64,000 nucleotides of DNA from Actinomadura sp. NBRC 104425. Lineage in GTDB: Bacteria; Actinomycetota; Actinomycetes; Streptosporangiales; Streptosporangiaceae. The stretch covers positions 1 to 64,000 of the forward strand of contig NZ_BSTN01000013.1 in the NCBI RefSeq assembly GCF_030269545.1. Direction: 5' to 3'. Every line of letters starts with the position of its first letter. Within the stretch, counting starts at the first letter, position 1. Under the pieces are notes generated by a model that was not told where the DNA came from, did not search any database, and worked only from the letters and a program-made list of their open reading frames with translations. Positions 27,238 to 35,938 of the stretch are shown here, piece after piece. Made by a program: the position numbers and the translations under genes.

Positions 27238-29175
27238 GTGACCCGACGTCTGCTGCGCGGGCGGGCCGCCGGCGCCCTCGCCCTCGCGGCCGCGCTGGCC
27301 GCCGCGACCGCGCCGCCCGCCGGGGCGGCCGCCCGCCCCTCCGTCCCGAAGATCAAGGTGGTGAACGGGGAGACCCAGCCGGTGTTCTCCCGCGCCGACG
27401 CCGTCACCCAGACCGTCGACATCGAGACCGAGGCCGACAGCGACCGCGACGGCGTGCGCGACCGCGTCCGGCTGCGGATCATGCGCCCGAAGGAGACCGA
27501 CCGGGGCCTGCGGGTCCCGACGATCCTGGAGCCCAGCCCGTACTGGGCGGGTGTCCACGACGACGTGCCGATGCACCCGGTGGACATCGGCGGGGCGCAG
27601 GCCCGGTCCGGCGCCGCGGTCCAGCGGAACCTGGCCGAGGTCTTCCCCGGGTACTACGACAACTACTTCCTGCCGCGCGGTTATGCGGTGGCGAACCTCG
27701 ACAGCATCGGCACCGGCGGCTCCACCGGCTGCCCCACCTCCGGGGACCGCGCCGAGCAGGCCGGGGTCAAGGCCGCCGTGGACTGGCTGAACGGCCGGGC
27801 CCGCGGCTGGGCCCCGGACGGCGCCCCGGTGCAGGCGACCTGGTCCACCGGCAGCGTCGGCATGATCGGCCAGTCGTACAACGGCACGCTGCCCAACATG
27901 GCGGCGGCCGCCGGCGTCACCGGGCTCAAGGCGATCGTGCCGATCGCCGCGATCTCCAGCTGGTACGACTACTACCGCGCCAACGGCGGCGTCGTGGCGC
28001 CCGGCGGCTACCAGGGCGAGGACCTGGACGTGCTGGCCAAGGTGGTGCTCACCCGCCAGAACCCGGAGGTGTGCGCGAAGGTCATCGACGAGCTGACCGC
28101 CGCCCAGGACCGCGAGACCGGCGACTACGGCAAGGTGTGGGCGGAGCGCGACTACGTCCGCGACGCCCGCAAGGTCAAGGCCGCCGTGATGGTCGTGCAC
28201 GGCCTGAACGACTGGAACGTCAAGGTCAAGAACTCCGTGCAGTGGTGGAACGCCCTCAAGGAGGCGGGTGTGCCGCGGAAGCTGTGGCTGCACCAGGGCG
28301 ACCATGCCACCCCCTTCCGCTGGCGGCTGGAGGAGTGGCTGCGCCAGACGCACCACTGGTTCGACCGGTGGCTGTACGGGATCCGCAACGGCATCACCGC
28401 CGAGCCGCGCGTCGACATCGAACGCGCCCCCGGCCGCTGGGAGACGGCGCGCGACTGGCCGGTCCCGGGGACCCGCACCGTGCCGCTGAGCCTGAACGCC
28501 GGCGCGGACGGGCAGCCGGGGGTCCTGTCGACGCGTCCGCGTCCGGGCGCGCCGCAGTCGATGGTGGACGCGGGCCGCACCCGCACCGCCGAGCAGCTGC
28601 TGGTCGGCGAGGACCGGGCCGACCCCAACCGGCTGGTCTACCTGACGCCGGAGCTGGAGGAGGCCGTCCGCGTCAACGGCATCCCCCGGATGTCGGTGAG
28701 GGCGTCGTTCGATGACGGGGCGGCCGCTTCCGACGAGCGGTCGCCATACCTGACGGCGCTGCTGGTGGACTACGGCACCGACACCCGCCCCACCGGCGCC
28801 CGCGTCGACACCGGCGAACGCGTCTGCTACGGCGAGGGCGTCCCGGGCGACGACGGCTGCACCACGCGGCAGGCTCTGCGCACCGAGACCGCCCCCTTCA
28901 AGATCGTGACGAGGGGGTGGCTGGACGTCCGCAACCGGCACAGCCCGAGCCGCACCGAGCCGATCGCGCCGGGCAGGGAGTACACGTTCCGCTGGGACCT
29001 GGAGCCCACCGACTACGTGTTCGAACCCGGCCACCGCATCGGCGTGGTAGTGCTGTCCACCGACCACGACTTCACGCTGCGCTACCCGGCGGGCACGCGG
29101 CTGACGGTGCGTCCGGGCAGCAGCAGGCTGCTGTTCCCGGTGGCGCCGGGCGGTTCGCTGGAGGGCCTCGGATAG
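27238..29175 (+). CDS. Secreted S15-family Xaa-Pro dipeptidyl-peptidase-like hydrolase
   Basis: This 645-residue exported alpha/beta hydrolase is of the X-Pro dipeptidyl-peptidase/CocE group. The signal peptide is clear: RRLLRGR, a hydrophobic Ala/Leu core and AGAAA before the likely cleavage near residue 32. The catalytic triad is visible as Ser213 in GMIGQSYNGT, Asp325 in HGLNDWN and His356 in HQGDHATP. The C-terminal third is the jelly-roll domain usual in this family. The enzyme would remove X-Pro dipeptides or cut esters outside the cell. Its GTG start has a weak GGAG site. A 20-bp hairpin follows the gene. Confidence 0.92.
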   Translation: MTRRLLRGRAAGALALAAALAAATAPPAGAAARPSVPKIKVVNGETQPVFSRADAVTQTVDIETEADSDRDGVRDRVRLRIMRPKETDRGLRVPTILEPSPYWAGVHDDVPMHPVDIGGAQARSGAAVQRNLAEVFPGYYDNYFLPRGYAVANLDSIGTGGSTGCPTSGDRAEQAGVKAAVDWLNGRARGWAPDGAPVQATWSTGSVGMIGQSYNGTLPNMAAAAGVTGLKAIVPIAAISSWYDYYRANGGVVAPGGYQGEDLDVLAKVVLTRQNPEVCAKVIDELTAAQDRETGDYGKVWAERDYVRDARKVKAAVMVVHGLNDWNVKVKNSVQWWNALKEAGVPRKLWLHQGDHATPFRWRLEEWLRQTHHWFDRWLYGIRNGITAEPRVDIERAPGRWETARDWPVPGTRTVPLSLNAGADGQPGVLSTRPRPGAPQSMVDAGRTRTAEQLLVGEDRADPNRLVYLTPELEEAVRVNGIPRMSVRASFDDGAAASDERSPYLTALLVDYGTDTRPTGARVDTGERVCYGEGVPGDDGCTTRQALRTETAPFKIVTRGWLDVRNRHSPSRTEPIAPGREYTFRWDLEPTDYVFEPGHRIGVVVLSTDHDFTLRYPAGTRLTVRPGSSRLLFPVAPGGSLEGLG

Positions 29176-29191
29176 GGCGGCGCGGCGCCAG

Positions 29192-29244
29192 CGCGCGGAC
29201 GGGCCGTCAGGACGGCGCGGCTCCCCTGACGGCCCGTCCGCGCG
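29192..29244. terminator. Strong bidirectional terminator
   Basis: A perfect 20-bp stem (29192-29211 with 29225-29244) closes a 13-base loop. It lies between the convergent S15 peptidase and enoyl-CoA hydratase genes, just before the latter's stop codon. It is the longest perfect inverted repeat I see in the window. No T-run follows, as is common in actinomycetes. Confidence 0.85.
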
Positions 29245-29254
29245 GCCGGGGCGG

Positions 29255-30073
29255 TCAGGTCGCCGACCGCCCGGCGCCGAACACCTCGCGCAGGCGGCCG
29301 ATCTGCTCGCGGCGCTCGGCGGCGCACTGCTCCTGGAGGGTGTTGCCGGGCGCCTGCTGCAGCAGCCGCTTGGTGGCCGCGGCGGCGCCGGCGTTCACCG
29401 CCAGCAGCGAGTCGACCAGCCCGCGCACCGCCTCGTCCAGCCGGTCGCGCGGGGTGACGATCTCGGCGATGCCCAGGCGGGCGGCCTCCTCGGCGGGCAC
29501 GTTGCGCGCCGTCAGGCACAGCTCCAGGGCGCGCGGCACCCCGACGATGTCCACCAGCGGCTTGGTGCCGGTCAGGTCGGGGACCAGGCCGAGCGCGGGC
29601 TCCTTCATGCAGAACACCGCGTCGTCGGCGGCCACCCGAAGGTCGCAGGCGAGCGCGAGCTGGAAGCCGCCGCCGATGGCGTGGCCGTGCACGGCCGCGA
29701 TCGTCACGATCTCGGGGCGGCGCAGCCACAGGTAGCCCTCCTGCAGCTCGGCGATGAGCCGGTCGGTGGCCTCGGCGTCGGAGCCGTCGGGCTGCTCGCC
29801 GCCGGAGAACATGGCCAGGTCGATGCCGGCCGAGAACGACGGGCCCGCGCCGCGCAGCACCACGACCCGCACCTGCGGCGGCAGCGTCCGGCCGATGCGG
29901 GCCAGGCCCCGCCAGGTGGCGAAGGTCATCGCGTTGCGGCGCTCGGGGCGGTTCAGCGTGACGGTGGCGACCGCGCCGTCGACCTCCAGCAGCAGCCCCG
30001 CTTCGGCCAGTTCCGCCGCGTCCGGTGGTGCGGCCGGTTCCGGCCGCGGCTGCTGCACCCTGGCGTCCGACAT
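29255..30073 (-). CDS. Enoyl-CoA hydratase/isomerase family protein
   Basis: This 272-residue crotonase-fold protein includes the oxyanion-hole segments FSAGIDLAMF (about residues 80-89) and HGHAIGGGFQLALACDLR (about 126-143). At the usual acid-base positions it has MKEPALGLVPDLTGT. The Glu of this region is retained, whereas the first hydratase Glu is not obvious, so an isomerase-like or other crotonase reaction is possible. The chosen ATG follows GAAGGGGA, after which comes a Q/P/A-rich tail of about 20 residues. The same gene order (ABC-F, small HTH, crotonase) is common in Streptomyces and relatives. It may act in fatty-acid or steroid breakdown. Confidence 0.9.
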   Translation of the reverse strand: MSDARVQQPRPEPAAPPDAAELAEAGLLLEVDGAVATVTLNRPERRNAMTFATWRGLARIGRTLPPQVRVVVLRGAGPSFSAGIDLAMFSGGEQPDGSDAEATDRLIAELQEGYLWLRRPEIVTIAAVHGHAIGGGFQLALACDLRVAADDAVFCMKEPALGLVPDLTGTKPLVDIVGVPRALELCLTARNVPAEEAARLGIAEIVTPRDRLDEAVRGLVDSLLAVNAGAAAATKRLLQQAPGNTLQEQCAAERREQIGRLREVFGAGRSAT

Positions 30074-30236
30074 GTGACGGTCCCCTTCCGCTGTGATGCC
30101 CTGGCGCGGCGGGGCGGGTCCGGCTCCCGGCACCGGGGCCGGATACGAACCGACCCGCCGCCGCGAAACCGAACGATACTCGGTCGGCTGCGGGGGCGGG
30201 TCGGACGGTGCGCTCCTTTGGGGGTCTAGCGTCCGG

Positions 30237-30449
30237 TCAGGACTTCTTGCCGCGGGTGGCGCCGCCGCGCCCCCGCAGGTTGACGCCGGACTCGGTGAGA
30301 ATCCGGTGGATGAAACCGTACGAGCGACCGGTGGCGGCTGCCAGGGCGCGGATGCTCTCGCCGGAGTCGTACCTCTTCTTGAGTTCGGCCGCCAGCTTGT
30401 CGCGCTCGGCACCGGTCACGCGGGTGCCCTTCTTAAGGGTCTCGGCCAC
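30237..30449 (-). CDS. Small conserved helix-turn-helix protein
   Basis: This 70-residue basic protein starts at a GTG five bases after GGGAGG. A longer frame starting at 30497 contains that ribosome site and is unlikely. The centre SGESIRALAAATGRSYGFIH (about residues 30-49) is a helix-turn-helix of the resolvase/Trp-repressor-like kind, and the C-terminus GRGGATRGKKS is strongly basic. Near-identical short proteins are widespread in actinobacteria beside the ABC-F gene, as here. It probably binds DNA; its target is not known. Confidence 0.85.
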   Translation of the reverse strand: MAETLKKGTRVTGAERDKLAAELKKRYDSGESIRALAAATGRSYGFIHRILTESGVNLRGRGGATRGKKS

Positions 30450-30565
30450 GAGTACCTCCCGTAGTGATGTGGTGACCGCTGCGTTATCCCCCGCCATGAT
30501 CAGTCATTCCCGCGCGTTCGGCTACCCACTCCGCCAGAAAAGATCTGCAGAAGCTGCCCCGCAGG

Positions 30566-32164
30566 TCACGCAAGTGCCACCAGATCGGCAAACTCGTCAC
30601 TCCAGATGTCCTCGACACCATCCGGCAGCAAAATCACCCGGTCCGGCCGCAGCGCCTCCACGGCGCCCTCGTCGTGGGTGACCAGGACGATGGCCCCGGT
30701 GTAGGTGCGCAGGGCGTTGAGGATCTCCTCGCGGCTGGCCGGGTCGAGGTTGTTGGTGGGCTCGTCCAGCAGCAGCACGTTGGCGCTGGAGACCACCAGC
30801 ATGGCCAGCGCGAGCCGGGTCTTCTCCCCGCCCGACAGCACCCCGGCGGGCTTGTCGACGTCGTCGCCGGAGAACAGGAAGGAGCCCAGGATCTTGCGGA
30901 CCTCCACCGGCGCCAGGCCGGGCGCGGCCGACTGCATGTTCTCCAGCACGGTCCGGTCGGTGTCCAGGGTCTCGTGCTCCTGGGCGTAGTACCCGATGCG
31001 CAGCCCGTGCCCGGCGACGACGGTGCCGGAGTCGGGCTTGTCGACCCCGGCCAGCAGGCGCAGCAGCGTCGTCTTGCCCGCCCCGTTCAGGCCCAGGACC
31101 ACGACCCGGCTGCCCCGGTCCACGGCCAGGCTCACATCAGAGAAAATCTCCAAAGATCCGTACGATTTCGACAAACCCTCCGCGGTGAGGGGGGTGCGGC
31201 CGCACGGCGCCGGGTCCGGGAAGCGGATCTTGGCGACCTTGTCGGCCCGCCGCTCGCCCTCCACCCCGGCCAGCAGCTGCCGGGCCCGGCGGTCCATCTG
31301 CTGGGCCGCCTTGGCCTTGGTGGCCTTGGCGCGCATCTTGTCGGCCTGCGCCAGCAGCGCCGCCGCCTGCCGCTGGGCGTTGGCGCTCTCGCGCCTGCGC
31401 CGCCGCTCGTCGGTCTCGCGCTGGGCCAGGTAGGTCTTCCAGCCGACGTTGTAGACGTCGATGACGCAGCGGTTGGCGTCCAGGTGGAACACCCGGTTGA
31501 CCACCGCGTCCAGCAGGCCCACGTCGTGGCTGATGACGACCAGGCCGCCCTGGTGGGAGCGCAGGAAGTCGCGCAGCCACAGGATGGAGTCGGCGTCCAG
31601 GTGGTTGGTGGGCTCGTCCAGCAGCAGCGTGTCGGCGCCGGAGAACAGGATGCGGGCCAGTTCGACGCGGCGCCGCTGGCCGCCCGACAGGGTGCCCAGG
31701 GGCTGGCCCATCACCCGGTCGGGCAGGCCCAGGCTGGAGGCGATGGACGCGGCCTCGGCCTCGGCCGCGTACCCGCCCAGCACGTGCAGCCGCTCCTCCA
31801 GCCGCCCGTAGCGGCGCACCGCGCGGTCGCGCTCGCCGTCGACGGCGGTGGCCATCGCCTCCTCGGCCGCCCGCAGGTCGCGCAGCACCTGGTCCAGGCC
31901 GCGCGCCGACAGGATCCGGTCGCGGGCGGTCTCCTCCAGATCGACCTCGCGCGGGTCCTGCGGCAGGTAGCCGAGGCTGCCCGAGCGGGTGACACTGCCC
32001 GCGGCGGGCAGCGCCTCCCCGGCCAGCACGCGGGTGAGGGTGGTCTTGCCGGCACCGTTGCGGCCCACCAGGCCCACCCGGTCGCCCGGGTTGACGCGGA
32101 ACGTGGCGCCCTCGATCAGCAGCCGGGATCCGGCGCGCAGCTCGATGTCGTTGGCAGTGATCAC
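30566..32164 (-). CDS. ABC-F family ATPase
   Basis: This 532-residue soluble protein carries two ATPase domains: the first with GRNGAGKTTLTRVL, LSGGQRRRVELARIL and LLLDEPTNHLD; the second with GLNGAGKTTLLRLL, LSGGEKTRLALAML and LLLDEPTNNLD. The domains are joined by a long charged linker rich in R, K and Q (about residues 240-310), the P-site-interacting region of ABC-F proteins. ABC-F proteins act on the ribosome, rescuing stalled translation or protecting against antibiotics. There is no membrane domain. The GTG at 32164 follows AGGGAG; the upstream frame lacks such a site. The length equals that of the common actinobacterial housekeeping member, so I do not infer resistance. Confidence 0.94.
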   Translation of the reverse strand: MITANDIELRAGSRLLIEGATFRVNPGDRVGLVGRNGAGKTTLTRVLAGEALPAAGSVTRSGSLGYLPQDPREVDLEETARDRILSARGLDQVLRDLRAAEEAMATAVDGERDRAVRRYGRLEERLHVLGGYAAEAEAASIASSLGLPDRVMGQPLGTLSGGQRRRVELARILFSGADTLLLDEPTNHLDADSILWLRDFLRSHQGGLVVISHDVGLLDAVVNRVFHLDANRCVIDVYNVGWKTYLAQRETDERRRRRESANAQRQAAALLAQADKMRAKATKAKAAQQMDRRARQLLAGVEGERRADKVAKIRFPDPAPCGRTPLTAEGLSKSYGSLEIFSDVSLAVDRGSRVVVLGLNGAGKTTLLRLLAGVDKPDSGTVVAGHGLRIGYYAQEHETLDTDRTVLENMQSAAPGLAPVEVRKILGSFLFSGDDVDKPAGVLSGGEKTRLALAMLVVSSANVLLLDEPTNNLDPASREEILNALRTYTGAIVLVTHDEGAVEALRPDRVILLPDGVEDIWSDEFADLVALA

Positions 32165-32412
32165 GGTAGACAGGGCTCCCTGACGGAGAGGTTCGACGGA
32201 CGGGCGGCAGCACAAGGCGCGTCACGGTCCGCGACCATGACGCGCCCGGGGTCCTGTCAGCTCGGGAGCGAGACCATCTGATCAGTGTACGAGACGCACG
32301 CAACCGGATTTCGACGCTCGCGCGGCGCCCGCGCGGGCCCCGCGGACCCGGAATGCCAGGATGAAAGGGACGGGCGATGCGGCGTGGGGCGAGCGCACGA
32401 GGGGAGAGCGCG

Positions 32413-33189
32413 ATGAGCCACGTCACCACCAACCAGCCCGAGGGCACGCCCACCTGGCTGGAGCTGGGCGTCCCGGACCTGGAGGCGGCCGGGCGGTTCT
32501 ACGGCGGCGTCCTGGACTGGGAGCTCCGGGACCAGGGGCCCGAGACGGGCGGGTACCGGCTGTGCCTGCTGCGCGGCGAGCCGGTCGCGGGCGTCATGCG
32601 CTCAACCGAGGAGGGCGCCGCGTGCGGGTGGACCGTGTACTTCGCCACCGGCGACTGCGACGGCGCGGCCAAGCGGGCCGCCGACGCGGGCGGCGAGGTC
32701 GTCCACGAGCCGATGGACGTCATGAACCTCGGCCGGATGGCGATCGTCACCGACGCGGTGGGCGCCGGGCTCGGCCTGTGGCAGGGCCGCGCGCACATCG
32801 GCGCACGGCTGGTCAACGAGCCCGGCGCGCTGGTGTGGAACGAGCTGGTGACCGGCGACGCCGACGAGGCCCGCGAGTTCTACCGGAACCTGTTCGACTA
32901 CACCACCGAGCCGATCGCGGGCGATATGGACTACACGCTGCTGCGGCGCCCCGACGGCCACGAGGTCGGCGGCATCCACGGCGAGCCGGGCGCCGCCTCC
33001 TCGCAGTGGCTGAGCTACTTCGAGGTCGACGACGTGGACTCGGCGGTGCGCGCCGTGCAGGCGGCGGGCGGCGCGCTCGACGGCGAGCCGTGGAACTCCC
33101 CGTACGGCCGGATGGCGCACGTCAGGGACCCGTTCGGCGCCGAGTTCCGCCTGGTCCGGCCGCCGGACCGGGTGCCGGACTCGGTGTGA
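32413..33189 (+). CDS. Two-domain VOC (glyoxalase-like) protein
   Basis: This 258-residue protein is built from two vicinal-oxygen-chelate domains (about residues 12-125 and 135-250). Each has the paired strand pattern, with PTWLELGVPDLEAAGRFYGG opening the first and LVWNELVTGDADEAREFYRN opening the second. DPFGAEFRLVRPP is the typical end motif. Such proteins include dioxygenases, glyoxalases and binding proteins that sequester antibiotics; the metal ligands and substrate cannot be assigned. The ATG follows GGGGAGAG. A small hairpin separates its 3' end from the convergent AIM24 array. Confidence 0.9.
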   Translation: MSHVTTNQPEGTPTWLELGVPDLEAAGRFYGGVLDWELRDQGPETGGYRLCLLRGEPVAGVMRSTEEGAACGWTVYFATGDCDGAAKRAADAGGEVVHEPMDVMNLGRMAIVTDAVGAGLGLWQGRAHIGARLVNEPGALVWNELVTGDADEAREFYRNLFDYTTEPIAGDMDYTLLRRPDGHEVGGIHGEPGAASSQWLSYFEVDDVDSAVRAVQAAGGALDGEPWNSPYGRMAHVRDPFGAEFRLVRPPDRVPDSV

Positions 33190-33192
33190 CGC

Positions 33193-33211
33193 ACCGCCGT
33201 CGGCCGGCGGT
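33193..33211. terminator. Small hairpin between convergent genes
   Basis: ACCGCCG (33193-33199) and CGGCGGT (33205-33211) form a perfect 7-bp stem with a five-base loop, touching the stop codon of the AIM24 gene on the minus strand. Its position suggests a weak bidirectional terminator. Confidence 0.45.
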
Positions 33212-33975
33212 CAGTCCTGGCGTTCGGCGGCCAGCCGCCGGCCGATCGTGTGGTGCAGGCGCTGCAGGCCGGACACCCCGAGCACGCCGATCTGGCCCTC
33301 CAGGTCGCGCAGCAGCGCGTCCTCGTCGGCGACCACCTCCGACGACTGCATCAGCACGGTGCCCTGCCCGGTGAAGTCGAACTGGTGCTCCTCGCCCGAG
33401 GTGCCGCCGATGCCGAACATCGACCGCGCCGCGCCGATCACGCCCCGCATGTAGGAGTGGTCGTAGTGGTGCGCGGGCGAGGGGCAGTCGGCCCAGCCCA
33501 GCAACGCCTGCGGATCGACCCGGATGGGCGGCTCGACGAAGTGCACCGGGCCGTTGGAGGCGGCCACGAACCGGCCGGTGCCGATCAGCGTCAGGAACCC
33601 CGGGATGATCGACTGCTTGAGCTCCAGGCCCGGCTCGAACGCCAGCAGGTTCCCGGCGCGGATGGTCAGGTTGCCGTCGTCCAGGTCGTAGGAGTTGACG
33701 TCGAAGCCGCGGTCGGCCAGCAGCAGCTTGCCGCGGCCCTGCGCGACGATCCAGTCCTGGGAGTACAGCGGGGAGTGGAAGTTGGCGGCGACCAGCGCGT
33801 CCAGCGGCCCGGACGACAGCGCCTGGAAGCGGATGTCGCCGTAGTAGGCGATCATCTTGCCCTTCTGCGCGAACCACTGGCCGTCCAGGTCCACGCAGAA
33901 GGCGTAGGCGGTGACGTTGTCGTTGGCCGGCAGCGTGGCCGCGCTGTACACGGTCGGGGAGGTGGGGGGCGTCAC
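33211..33975 (-). CDS. AIM24-family protein, third of a tandem array
   Basis: This 254-residue protein has the AIM24 (PF01987) beta-rich fold, related to the TRAP-like fold. Recognisable elements are WFAQKGKMIAYYGDIRFQAL (about residues 36-55), GKLLLADRG, NLTIRAGNLLAFEPGL (about 107-122), LKQSIIPGFLTLIGTG and, near the end, FDFTGQGTVLMQSS. It is the largest and most divergent of the three copies, with a C-terminal extension of about 35 residues that may form a helix. It starts at a GTG five bases after the preceding stop, without its own good ribosome site, so it is probably translated by coupling. The function of bacterial AIM24 proteins is not established. Confidence 0.85.
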   Translation of the reverse strand: MTPPTSPTVYSAATLPANDNVTAYAFCVDLDGQWFAQKGKMIAYYGDIRFQALSSGPLDALVAANFHSPLYSQDWIVAQGRGKLLLADRGFDVNSYDLDDGNLTIRAGNLLAFEPGLELKQSIIPGFLTLIGTGRFVAASNGPVHFVEPPIRVDPQALLGWADCPSPAHHYDHSYMRGVIGAARSMFGIGGTSGEEHQFDFTGQGTVLMQSSEVVADEDALLRDLEGQIGVLGVSGLQRLHHTIGRRLAAERQD

Positions 33976-33980
33976 GGTGG

Positions 33981-34634
33981 TCAGATCTTCCTCTCGCTCG
34001 GCTGCACGTAGACGACGCCGTCGCCGACGAGCTGCAGTTGGAAGGCCTCGCCGGACCCGCGGCCGATCAGGTCGCGCAGCCCGACCGCCGTGGTCAGCTT
34101 GTTCTGCAGGCGGCCGCGGTGCGCCACGTACGCCTGGGGGTCGACGTGCACCGGCCGCTGCGGCGTCACCGGCATCTCCATGACGCCGCCGTGCGTCAGC
34201 AGCGCGCACGAGCCGTCGCCGGTGAGGGTGGTGGTGAACAGGCCCTGGCCGCTGACGGCGCCGCGGATCACCCCGCCGATGCCGCCCTGCTCGCCGAGGA
34301 ACATGGTGCCGACCCGCAGGCTCGCGTCGTGCACCAGCAGCCGGTCGGCCTCGACGTACAGGGTGTCGCCGCCGGACAGCTCGACGACGGTGACGTGCAG
34401 CCCGGCCTTTCCGAACATCACGCTGCCCTGCCCGGTGACGTGCATCATCTCGGTGCGCTCGCCGGCGACGGCGCGGCCGAGGGCGCCCGCGATGCCCTGC
34501 CCCGCGGTGGTGGACGGGGCGAAGTGCACGCGCCCGGTGTAGGCGAGCATGGCGCCGCGCCTGCTGTAGACCTCCTGGCCGGGGCCGATCGGCACGCGCA
34601 CCATCTTGGAGGTGATCGACTGGTATCCGGGCAT
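33981..34634 (-). CDS. AIM24-family protein, second of a tandem array
   Basis: This 217-residue protein begins MPGYQSITSKMVRVPIGPGQ. It has the AIM24 signature pattern: RRGAMLAYTGRVHFAP (about residues 25-40), MMHVTGQGSVMFG (about 63-75), LYVEADRLLVHDASLRVGT (about 90-108), GQGLFTTTLTGDGSCALLTH and, at the C-terminus, GSGEAFQLQLVGDGVVYVQP. It ends only five bases before the next array member and begins two bases after the previous one, so the three form one operon. There is no signal peptide or membrane helix. A scaffold or membrane-associated role is possible, but no biochemical activity is assigned. Confidence 0.87.
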   Translation of the reverse strand: MPGYQSITSKMVRVPIGPGQEVYSRRGAMLAYTGRVHFAPSTTAGQGIAGALGRAVAGERTEMMHVTGQGSVMFGKAGLHVTVVELSGGDTLYVEADRLLVHDASLRVGTMFLGEQGGIGGVIRGAVSGQGLFTTTLTGDGSCALLTHGGVMEMPVTPQRPVHVDPQAYVAHRGRLQNKLTTAVGLRDLIGRGSGEAFQLQLVGDGVVYVQPSERKI

Positions 34635-34636
34635 GC

Positions 34637-35275
34637 TCAGACCTCCAGGATTCCGCCGCGCTCGGCCGGCTGGACGTAGACCACGCCGTGCCCCTGGTAC
34701 CGGAACTGCACGCTCTCCCCCGAGCCCTGGCCGAGCACGGTGCGCCAGTTGACGTCGGTGACGACGTCCTGCCGCAGCTGCCCGGAGTGGGCCACGTAGG
34801 CGTGCGGGTCGACGCTCAGCGGCGTCTGCGGGGTGACCTCCAGGGCGATGGCGGGCCCGTCGGACAGGATCGCCACGGTGCCGTGCCCCTCCACCTTGGT
34901 GGTGGCCAGGCCCTGCCCGGTGCCCATGCCGCGCAGCCCGACGAACTGCACGCCGGTCCGCAGCCGCCCGTCGAGCGCCAGCAGGCTCTCGGACTCCACG
35001 AAGAAGGCCTCGCCGTTCAGCGGGACGAGGGTGACCTCAGTGGCCTCGCTGGCCAGGTACACGGTGCCCTGGCCGGTGATCTCCATGAGCGTCATGCCCT
35101 CCCCGGCGATCCGGCGCTTGAGCGCGCCGCGCAGCCCCTCGCCGCCGGAGATGCCCTGGCGTTTGAACGTCATCCGGCCGTCGTAGGCGACCATCGACCC
35201 GTTGAGCGCCCTGATCGTGTCCCCGGCCAGCTCGACGGCCAGCATCTTCGAGCCGTTCAGTCGAAATCGCGCCAC
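34637..35275 (-). CDS. AIM24-family protein, first of a tandem array
   Basis: This 212-residue protein belongs to the same family as the next two genes. Motifs in order are NGSMVAYDGRMTFKRQGISG (about residues 25-44), TLMEITGQGTVYLASEA, FFVESESLLALDGRLRTG, GQGLATTKVEGHGTVAI and, at the end, GSGESVQFRYQGHGVVYVQP. The ends of copies one and two are nearly the same, which shows that they arose by duplication. The GTG start is preceded by TATGTT at eight bases and no ribosome site, so the operon transcript may be leaderless. A longer start at 35320 has less support. Confidence 0.85.
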   Translation of the reverse strand: MARFRLNGSKMLAVELAGDTIRALNGSMVAYDGRMTFKRQGISGGEGLRGALKRRIAGEGMTLMEITGQGTVYLASEATEVTLVPLNGEAFFVESESLLALDGRLRTGVQFVGLRGMGTGQGLATTKVEGHGTVAILSDGPAIALEVTPQTPLSVDPHAYVAHSGQLRQDVVTDVNWRTVLGQGSGESVQFRYQGHGVVYVQPAERGGILEV

Positions 35276-35283
35276 GGATCCAG

Positions 35284-35289
35284 AACATA
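35284..35289 (-). promoter_or_regulatory. -10 box of the AIM24 operon
   Basis: TATGTT on the minus strand lies eight bases before the GTG of the first AIM24 gene. No Shine-Dalgarno sequence is present. No good -35 hexamer is seen. Confidence 0.35.
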
Positions 35290-35403
35290 CCTGCGCGCAT
35301 ACCGGGGCGCACCGCCCCACGGCGGCGCCCCCGCGCCGCGCGTCCGCCCGTGCCCGGCGCGTTGCCCTCCTGATCGGTGCGCCGATCCGGGAAGATGGCC
35401 GCC

Positions 35404-35799
35404 ATGTGGATCGCGCCCGAACGCCGCCGCCTCAGCCGCTGGGCCGTACCCGGACTGGCCCTGGCCGCCGGAGTGCTGGTCGCGGTGCTGCTCGCCGCCG
35501 ACGGCCGGGCCGGCACCGGGCTCGTCGCCCTGGCGGTGCTGGCCGGCTACGCCCTGCTGCTGGGGTACCGGCGGTACGAGCCCGCGCTGCCGGGCACCGA
35601 GGGCTTCGGGACCGGGCACCGGGCCCGCGCCCACGCCCGCGCGGCGGCCCTGACCGGGGACGTCCTCACCGGCGCCATCGTCGCCGCGGTGATCGTGCAG
35701 GGGCTGCGCGGCGCCGACATCGCGCCGTACGCCTGGCTGGCGGCGCTGGCCGGGGCGACCTACGCGCTGTCGGCCACGTTCGGCGGCCGCTCCCTGTGA
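35404..35799 (+). CDS. Small membrane protein of unknown function
   Basis: This 131-residue protein has a basic start (RRRLSRW) and about four hydrophobic segments: residues 15-32, 38-53, and two between about 82 and 125. A polar stretch RYEPALPGTEGFGTGHRARA lies in the middle. I do not recognise the family. The ATG at 35404 is preceded by GGGAAG at nine bases; an ATG nine bases upstream is too close to that site. It is divergent from the AIM24 operon, with 128 bases between start codons. Confidence 0.6.
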   Translation: MWIAPERRRLSRWAVPGLALAAGVLVAVLLAADGRAGTGLVALAVLAGYALLLGYRRYEPALPGTEGFGTGHRARAHARAAALTGDVLTGAIVAAVIVQGLRGADIAPYAWLAALAGATYALSATFGGRSL

Positions 35800-35921
35800 G
35801 CCGGGCGCCCGGCCCTGACGCCCGCCCTTGATCTTTTAGCGTGAACGCGCCGTCCGTGTCGCCGATCCGGACGAACAGTGCGTTAACTTCTCCCGACAAC
35901 TGTGGTTTTTGGCCTGGTGAG

Positions 35922-35938
35922 AGCGGCATGATGCCGCT
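35922..35938 (+). promoter_or_regulatory. Perfect palindrome abutting the EAL gene start
   Basis: AGCGGCAT, one central G and ATGCCGCT form a 17-base perfect palindrome that ends immediately before the GTG. It contains CATGAT, six bases before the GTG, which could be a -10 box for a leaderless transcript. It is a candidate operator placed directly over the promoter. Confidence 0.55.

Noticed and set aside
30566..32164. Antibiotic resistance ABC-F gene
   Set aside because: Length and neighbours match the conserved housekeeping ABC-F of actinomycetes; nothing points to a resistance subclass.
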